Of a stretch of 13,200 nt of DNA, positions 7,848 through 13,200 are shown one piece after another (the stretch's first letter is position 1; each line of letters opens with the position of its first letter). The stretch spans positions 126,001 to 139,200 of the forward strand of contig JBBHKE010000440.1 of assembly GCA_037447655.1 (NCBI GenBank), given 5' to 3'. The translations under genes and the position numbers were made by a program. The stretch is from Zygnema cylindricum. Its lineage: Eukaryota; Streptophyta; Zygnematophyceae; Zygnematales; Zygnemataceae. The notes below the pieces were generated by a model that ran no database searches, was not told the origin of the DNA, and saw only the letters and a program-made list of their open reading frames with translations.

Positions 7848-8058
7848 CTTTCCATCTTTGCCACTTCATAACTTATTGCCTGGTTGGGCGTTTTTTGTGA
7901 TTCTTTTTGCTGTGGACTCAGGGAAGTCCAGGTTGCACAAAGGTGCAATCAAATTGTCTATTTGCGTGCTTCGGTAGCAATGGTCTTAGTTGAAAGTGGG
8001 TTTGTCAAAAACTGCCTAGAGGCTTCCAGAATTTTGTAGTCCAATGGGGGATACAGAA

Positions 8059-9095
8059 TTACAATAACCAATAGATGGCCTCTATTTTCCCCGCCTTTAT
8101 ATAAAGATCATTTACTTCTTCATACTCCCCTTCACTCCACGTAAGGAAAATATTAAATTTCATATCTAACTCTTTGTCACAACAACCAACATCACGATTG
8201 TTGTCTCCTCATGGTGTTAAATTTGTTACAGGCATGCATATTCTTACTCAAACTAAAAAGTGTCTTTATCATAGATTTTTCTCTAAGACCCTCTACGTTT
8301 TGGTGTTAGCATCAAATCCAATGTAGAGTATAAGTCCATCTTCTTTGCCTTGGGTGTGGAAAGTTACACCTAAGAAAAGTTGGTTTGGAAAGACATTTGA
8401 AAGCATCTCCAAGTTGTCGAAATACGTATTTTGACACCATGTTTTGTGGACATCAAACTCAAACTCTTGTACGCCAACAATCATCTTTGAGTTATTGACA
8501 ACTCCTCCGACTCATAAATGTTTTTCATTTTTACCATTAGAGCTACTCTCGGATAGGATGGTAGATTCACATCAACTATCAATTTCGCGAACATTTCCAA
8601 ATAGTTTTTTTGGCTTTACTGACCGACAATATTCGTAATGATGCGACTTAGCTCCTCGTATTTTGTTTCTACTCTGGGTATTATTTTTGCTATTTTGCTT
8701 CTACCAAGTAGGCTAAATGATAACTTGTTGGTGGAGAATAAAGAGTCGTTGCAAGAAGAGCACAAGGATTGAGACATTCGCCTTTCAATGTCACGCCTTT
8801 TGAGTCATGCTGCATTGCCCTACTCCACGATGATAAAAAAACAAGATGTCACCCATGGTCGTAAAAACAAATATTTTTGAACTGGTGGACGTCTTTTGCC
8901 ATTTCCCCCGACCCCGCCTTTGCAAGCAATTACATTCACGGTTGTCTTTTTAGTTTAAAGTCTACAATGCCACCATAGATGACTCTTAAGATATCTCGGA
9001 ACTACTTAACACTACCCAAGTGATACTCTTTTCAACCAAGTTTGGTTAGTTCTGATTAGTCCCACAGAGTTGATAACTGAGTAAAACTTGGGCAT
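8059..9095 (-). pseudogene. Possible decayed coding region, family not recognised
   Basis: Read on the minus strand, this spacer gives several neighbouring stretches of protein-like sequence in shifting frames. They are a short ATG-started peptide from 9095 (MPKFYSVINSVGLIRT); a stretch about 8810-8700 (GECLNPCALLATTLYSPP); one about 8660-8480 (VETKYEELSRII, NLPSYPRVALMVKMKNIY); an open stretch 8484-8293 (MIVGVQEFEFDVHKTW, YFDNLEMLSNVFPNQLF); and a last piece near 8165-8062 (LTWSEGEYEEVNDLYIKAG) before TAA at 8061-8059. Composition is mixed polar/hydrophobic and unlike translated AT-rich noise, but I recognise no domain. The left end coincides with the end of LTR B, so the insertion may have cut it. 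It may also be chance. Confidence 0.25.
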
Positions 9096-9518
9096 TTTAA
9101 TTTTTTTTATTACACTTCACTTAAATATTGAAAAAATTTTGAAAATGATTTACACAACAATTAGATAATCATTTTTGATGCTCTCTTTTCTGGCAATCTT
9201 CTTTTCTTCTTTAAAATGAACTCTTTTACAAAGTGGGTTTTTTTTCAATCCTAATTTATACTTTTAAGTATTTCTTACTGCCTATTGAACCCGTAGTTCA
9301 AAAGTAGGTGAAAGTACCCCCATACAATATGCTTATTGTACGCAAAACATAGAATATGACCTTAAGACCCATATTGTATTGGCCCCAAAATGAAAAAAAA
9401 TAGTAACAAGGTTGAGTTGCACATCGATCGTTAGAGAATTAAACGTCATGTCTAAATTTTGAAAAACATTCAGACAAAAAAATATTTTTCTGTGAGTTTT
9501 GAGGTACTTTTAATATAA

Positions 9519-9545
9519 ACCGTCAGATTTGGACGATCTGACGGT
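9519..9545. repeat. 10-bp perfect inverted repeat (hairpin)
   Basis: ACCGTCAGAT (9519-9528) is followed by a seven-base spacer and its exact reverse complement ATCTGACGGT (9536-9545). A smaller 5-bp inverted repeat, TCGCT...AGCGA (9545-9563), overlaps its right end. There is no T run after it, so it is not a simple terminator. Confidence 0.8.
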
Positions 9546-9714
9546 CGCTGATCAAAGTAGCGATCTAAGAAGATCACATGAAAAGCCCATAACACAACTT
9601 ACGATAGGACAATGTGTCATATAAGCGTCTGCAATTTTGAAGGCCACACTAAATAAAGCCTCAAATTGACCAACCAAGCGGTATGGGAAGATAAAAAAAT
9701 ATATTCCACACTGC

Positions 9715-9736
9715 CAAAAATACCGCGGTATTTTTG
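9715..9736. repeat. 22-bp perfect palindrome
   Basis: The centre TACCGCGGTA is flanked by AAAAA on the left and TTTTT on the right, with a C/G pair outside. There is no spacer, so the two strands read identically. The next outer bases do not pair. Confidence 0.9.
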
Positions 9737-10298
9737 CCTTCCGCGTTTTTTTTTTTTTACCTGTTTTTTCTCCCGCGCAACTAAGCCGTGTCAGTTCGCT
9801 AAAAAAAACCGTTCGGTGGCGTGCCCTGTACTATGATCATATGTCAGATTCGTACGTTCGTACATGGGTGTGCACAACGCACACACATACAACATACCTA
9901 CTCTGCGCGAGTTTTGTGCCAAGTTTTGTGCGCCTACCAAAGGCCTACAATAAAAACGCCTACTTTTGAACTATGATTGACCCAATAAGATAACATCAAA
10001 AATGCGAACAGCAACGGTTTAATTCTTATCGAATATTTTACTGCTTTCACACTAAAAGTTAACGCCAAATCTTCTAACGAATCCATTGTAACGCACACAG
10101 AAATTGATTAACTGCCAACTTTGCAAATCAAGGAGATGGTATATGTCTTATTGCGTCCATTCGGTATAATTGATATGACGGTGCTCCAATATTTTTGAGC
10201 ACATGGTCAATCTAAGAAGTCCATAGTAGATCCATACCGCACGATTCACCTTGATTCCAAGATTTGACGTTGTGTGTTTCTACGTGGCTGGTGTCGTA

Positions 10299-10750
10299 TA
10301 AAAGAAAAGAAACTTTATTATAGAAAGTGTGATGGAAATATCATCAAAGTACAAAGGGGGTAAAAAAAAAGAATAGAACATTTAAAGACTACAAGAGCCG
10401 ACATATACTAAAACAAAACAAAACAAACAAATGAGGAAAACAGAGGCAACTAGGCTAACTACCAAGACTAAAGAAAAAACCAAAGATAACTAGACAAAAG
10501 AGAAAAACCCACTCGATATGATGCCCCACAACCGTAACAAACTAAATTCCACACCCTCAAAGATCATGGATATGGACTAGATCCCGTGGAGGAAGGTCTT
10601 GGAGGCCCTGCCTATCATCCGCCACCGTGCTTCGACAAAGAAGGGCCACAGCTTGCGCTCGTTGAAGGGCAACTGAAATACGCTAACGGTAAAAAGCAAC
10701 GAGAAGGCTTGGGGAAGGACTTCCTCGACCTCTGGACTCAAAAGCTCTTT
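10299..10750 (-). other. T-rich 3'-end-like block, possibly LINE or transcript-derived
   Basis: On the minus strand the block goes from a moderately GC-rich part (10750-10530) into a strongly T-rich tail and ends with AATAAAG (10319-10313) and a T-rich stretch near 10305. That layout resembles the 3' end of a plant non-LTR retrotransposon or of an mRNA. No RT motif, poly(A) run or target duplication is seen. It lies directly beside the truncated end of LTR C and on the same strand, so it could also be the sequence into which C inserted or recombined. Confidence 0.3.
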
Positions 10751-10961
10751 TAGAAACTCTTAGACCTCGATAAGTCCTCAGAGTGGACAGCTTCCAAGAA
10801 GCCTCTAGGATAACCCTGACCCATTTGTGTTTCAGCAAAAATAACTATCACCCTAGCAAAAAATAACTATGACCAACTTCACCCCTATGAAGGCAAGACT
10901 CCCTTCAGTCGATAGCAAAAATAATCTCTAAATTTGCTCCCCTGAGCAGTAAGTTATGGAG

Positions 10962-11160
10962 GGTCAAAGTTGACCTTTTGTATAGAAGCTCTCTGGGAGA
11001 GAGGGTCCTTTCTTCTAATTTTTCTAAGTCCTATTTCTCTCACAAACTATATCTACTGAAGTATAGAGCCAATCAGATTTCAGTTCCGTACACAAAAGTA
11101 CAGTTGCCGGTGTACTTTATGTACGGCCATTGTACGACATGGCCTAATTGTCGACACGTG
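10962..11160 (-). promoter_or_regulatory. U3 promoter block of LTR C
   Basis: In LTR orientation: CACGTG (11160-11155) where LTR A has CATATG; GTAC cores starting at 11132, 11121, 11112, 11098 and 11088; a CCAAT box (11069-11074, plus-strand reading CCAATC); a TATA-like TATACAAAA (10984-10976); and the W-box pair GGTCAACTTTGACC (10975-10962). The gaps between GTAC cores (11, 9, 14, 10) equal those in LTR A. Confidence 0.45.
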
Positions 11161-11513
11161 GTATATCCGGATTCGCTCCCTTAATCCTCGGAGATGCCGC
11201 GATCCAATGTCATTCCGCCACCTGTCATCCGATGTGGCGATGACCACAAACCGCCGAAATCCTCTTCCGCGATCTCGGCGTTAATTCCGGTCGTCTGATT
11301 AAATTCACATTTAATCGTAGCCGTAATAAATACATGCGCGGTATTCGTTTCACTAAAGAAATAAATGCGCGGTATTGGTTCGTATCCGTACCGGAATCCG
11401 TACTTTTACATTTACTGGATATATGTCTCCCGTAATCAGTTATAGTTAAATGAACTTTTCTACGTATAAATGTTTAAATAATTATCAAACCCTATAATAC
11501 GTAACACTACTTC

Positions 11514-11601
11514 TAGACTTAACGGCTAAGGCTACTGGCTAACGGCTGTCTGCCGGCCGGTACTTACCAGGATCAAATCCTGTGGCCGGCACATATCTTT
11601 T
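11514..11601 (+). other. Antisense tRNA-like module in LTR C
   Basis: This is on the strand opposite to the LTR: an A-box-like TAGACTTAACGG (11514-11525, 10 of 12), a B-box-like GGATCAAATCC (11570-11580), a T-arm with four of five pairs (CCAGG with CCTGT), and TTTT (11598-11601). A-box start to B-box start is 56 bases, against 57 in LTR A. Here an 8-bp perfect inverted repeat, TGCCGGCC (11551-11558) and GGCCGGCA (11584-11591), encloses the T-arm. Confidence 0.45.
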
Positions 11602-11806
11602 AGTAAATTAAACCCCTAACTAAAATATATTTTCCCGTAAACCTCTGGATAGCCTAGGTAGCCATGGCTCTAGCTCCCTCTCCAATTTCTCAGTGACTGC
11701 GACAAGTTTGAGAGTTGGAGAGAGAAGTTAGAGGTAGACTGCCTTGGCTTCTTTCTTATTTCTATTCAGACCTAGAAAATACTTTAAAAGACCACTAATT
11801 TCAACA

Positions 11807-11819
11807 CTCCCCTTATTTT
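11807..11819 (-). other. Polypurine tract, copy C
   Basis: On the minus strand AAAATAAGGGGAG lies between the pol stop TAG (11822-11820) and the LTR start at 11806, as in copies A and B. Confidence 0.85.
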
Positions 11820-12760
11820 CTAGTCAATCTTTAATTTCAGACCACACTTTTCCCTGCAGAAAATTAGCTTAGGGGAAGGCACAAGTTTGGTCATCATATC
11901 TGCTACCATCTCACTATCTGGTCGGTACTCTTAACTGCTTATTTTGTTTTCTACTTTCTCTCTAACAAAGCTGAGTCTAATGTCCATGTGTTTAGCTTTA
12001 AAATGATGTTTAGGATTGGCAGAAATAGCGATTGCTGCCTGATTATCACAAAATATTTTCTGCACACCACTCTTAAGGTGACCAAGCTCACCAAGCAAAG
12101 ACTTGACCCACATCAATTCTTTTACAGCAGAGCAAGAGGCCATGTACTTAGCCTCCATGGTGGAGTGAGCAATAACTTTTTGATGTTTGCTACTCTAACA
12201 GCAAGCCCCATCACCCACATATAATACATATCCAGAAGTGCATCTCCTCATCGGAGCATCACCATAACTGGCATCACTCCAAGTAGTGATGTCAATATTC
12301 TCCCCACCCAAATGCAACCATAGATCCCTAGTTCTAATCAAATATCTAAGGACTCTCTTAGCTGCCTCCCAATCCCTCTTAGTGGGAGCATTTAGACTTC
12401 TACTTAGCACTCCTACAACTGCAGCTAAATCCGGCCGGGTACAATTCATAAAATAGATTTGACTTCCCACTACTTGCCAATAAGGAATAGTCTGCATGAA
12501 CTTCTATTCTTCAGTAGATAATTCCTCGTCTAAGACTATGACTCCTTCTTCCTCACTCCCCTCATTTCCCTTCTTCAACTCCATTGGAGTTGTACAACTA
12601 TTAGCTTTATCCATTTGAAATTTTTCAAGCATATTCTCTATTGCTTTTTTTTGAGTAAATCTTATAATTTTTCTTTTTCGGTCTCTCTCTACTTGATTTC
12701 CCAAAATATATTTTGCTTCCCCCATATCTGTTGTTCATAGCCCTTTTCAGCCATGAATGT
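11820..12760 (-). pseudogene. pol: Copia pol fragment (RT C-terminus and RNase H), copy C
   Basis: A single frame runs from 12725 to the terminal TAG at 11822-11820 with no indel, broken only by three internal stops (12506-12504, 12197-12195, 11933-11931). Motifs in order are GEAKYILG, RFTQKKAIENMLEKFQM, SCTTPMELKKG, RQVVG-like WQVVGSQIYFMN, GVLSRSLNAPTKRDWEAAKR, TTWSDASYGDA with the RNase H Asp, CTSGYVLY, QSTMEAKYM-like STMEAKYMAS, HMDIRLSFVREKV and CREKCGLK. The stop at 12197 replaces the Trp of CCWSSKQQ, the same codon that is stopped in copy B. RT catalytic motifs, integrase and gag are absent. It has kept its frame better than A or B. Confidence 0.88.
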
Positions 12761-13200
12761 ACTCTCGGAAGCACCACAGGCTACCCCAAAACAACCTCAT
12801 TTGATTCAACTCAGAATTCTACATAATAACCAAACCAAGCTGAAACTACTCAACCAGATATTTCCTAGTCTATTTAGTATTCCCACCAAATTTTATATAA
12901 TAATACCAAACCGAATAATCACAACACTTAGTCAAAGTTGCAAAAAAACAACTTGCCAGAACTTTGATAAATATGACCAACTTCATAATGAAGCCCCAAG
13001 CAAATCAGACACACAATAGATCTGCAAATTTGCCACAATATTTCCCACACAAGGAGGAAAACACATGCAAAATTCCAGAAAATTCTGCTAATAAAACTGA
13101 GAGAAATTCTCAAAAAGGAGTGGAAACAGTTTCTGTCCAAAAAGTTCCTAAACCTAAAAAATGACTAAGTCCTACAAATATACACTAGAGCTTACTACTG
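12761..13200. other. Unassigned AT-rich spacer
   Basis: No coding region or known element is recognised. Open stretches of 66-88 codons on both strands have low-complexity composition and no motif. This is the sequence upstream of the break in copy C and shows no convincing similarity to the sequence upstream of copy A. Confidence 0.5.

Larger units (their letters stand above)
3210..8055 (+). mobile_element. Copy B: decayed Ty1/copia element, gag to 3' LTR
   Basis: The order gag zinc knuckle, protease, integrase, RT, RNase H identifies Ty1/copia rather than Ty3/gypsy, where integrase comes last. The internal part is about 3.8 kb and the 3' LTR about 1.0 kb. All regions are on the plus strand but need at least three changes of frame and cross more than ten stops. 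The N-terminal part of gag is absent. There is no certain 5' LTR: the LTR lying upstream belongs to copy A and resembles copy C more than B's own 3' LTR. No target duplication could be assigned. Confidence 0.9.
7056..8055 (+). repeat. 3' LTR of copy B (about 1.0 kb)
   Basis: It starts TGTTATAATC after the PPT. It aligns with LTRs A and C through GAGATCTCGGAATGG-type strings near 7541, the GTAC cluster, GATTGG, CAGTAGATA, TATAAAT, CATAACTTATTGC and AGAGGCTTCC near 8010, but is visibly more diverged from them than they are from each other. About 90 bases present in LTR A after AGAGGCTTC are missing. The end is placed at GGGGATACA (8055) by weak similarity to the end of LTR A and could be some 30 bases off. 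Confidence 0.75.
9096..10298. other. Spacer without genes; holds two palindromes
   Basis: No open reading frame above about 50 codons and no transposon domain is visible. It contains a hairpin at 9519-9545, a perfect palindrome at 9715-9736, a T13-14 run near 9748-9761, and a stretch 9720-9935 that is richer in CpG than its surroundings and has GTAC at 9828, 9852 and 9860. A direct repeat AGTTTTGTGC lies at 9910 and 9922. Confidence 0.5.
10750..11806 (-). repeat. LTR of copy C (about 1.06 kb kept)
   Basis: Reading on the minus strand it starts TGTTGAAATT at 11806 directly after the PPT. It follows LTR A closely: GGCAGTCTACCTCTAAC, CTTGTCGCAGTCA, GGAGAGGGAG, the tRNA-like module, GTAC cluster, W-box pair, CATAACTTACTGC and GAGGCTTC. 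Similarity stops near GAGGTCTAAGAGTT (10768-10753), before the LTR end. Confidence 0.82.
10750..12760 (-). mobile_element. Copy C: 5'-truncated Ty1/copia element with LTR
   Basis: Copy C has the same composition as copy A but is inverted: RT tail, RNase H, PPT, LTR. The polyprotein part begins clearly at the GEAKYILG codons near 12723 and perhaps 35 bases earlier, close to where A begins. The far end of the LTR lacks about the last 80 bases seen in LTR A and abuts an unrelated T-rich block. The closest relative in the window is A. Confidence 0.85.

Noticed and set aside
8095-8106. CTTTATATAAAG palindrome as a TATA box of a host gene
   Set aside because: No coding region follows on either strand at a sensible distance; AT-rich palindromes of this size are common.
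8638-8772. Plus-strand 44-codon ORF with a hydrophobic N-terminal segment, like a signal peptide or membrane anchor
   Set aside because: It is short, lacks a mature-peptide motif, and lies opposite stretches that look more protein-like on the minus strand. Its hydrophobicity follows from T-rich sequence.
9868-9884. GTGTGC...GCACAC inverted repeat
   Set aside because: Six-base arms in a CA/TG-rich stretch are expected by chance.
10978-11184. 68-codon plus-strand ORF
   Set aside because: It is antisense to U3 of LTR C and not open in the other LTR copies.

Overview
The window looks like repeat-rich nuclear DNA of a land plant with a large genome. It holds no bacterial genes and no intact host gene. 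What can be identified is mainly decayed Ty1/copia LTR retrotransposons carrying plant-type motifs, separated by AT-rich spacer. A gymnosperm-like genome would fit the old, stop-ridden copies, but the sequence alone does not decide the species.

Layout: 1-700 is unassigned. 701-1136 is a GTAC-rich block with a possible TG...CA boundary. Copy A (+) runs 1138-3206: a 5'-truncated copia tail (end of RT plus RNase H), a polypurine tract (PPT) and an LTR. Copy B (+) follows directly, with a primer-binding-site (PBS)-like motif at 3210, a gag lacking its N-terminal part, then protease, integrase, RT and RNase H, all broken, then PPT and an LTR ending near 8055. 8059-9095 holds traces of a decayed, unrecognised coding region on the minus strand. 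9096-10298 is spacer with two strong palindromes. 10299-10750 is a T-rich, AATAAA-bearing 3'-end-like block on the minus strand. Copy C (-) runs 12760-10750 and repeats the layout of A: RT tail, RNase H, PPT, LTR. 12761-13200 is unassigned.

All three copies share the order pol stop TAG, then a 13-nt PPT, then an LTR starting TGT, with no spacing, so they belong to one family. A and C read as closer to each other than to B, so the A-B stretch (INT-LTR-INT-LTR) is probably a composite. The most unusual observations are in the LTRs. Each carries, on the strand opposite to the retrotransposon, a tRNA-like module with A-box-like, B-box-like and T-arm-like parts followed by an oligo-T run. Each also has a GTAC cluster in U3 whose spacing is the same in A and C. 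None of the elements can now encode a full set of proteins. No rRNA, functional tRNA or CRISPR array was seen.
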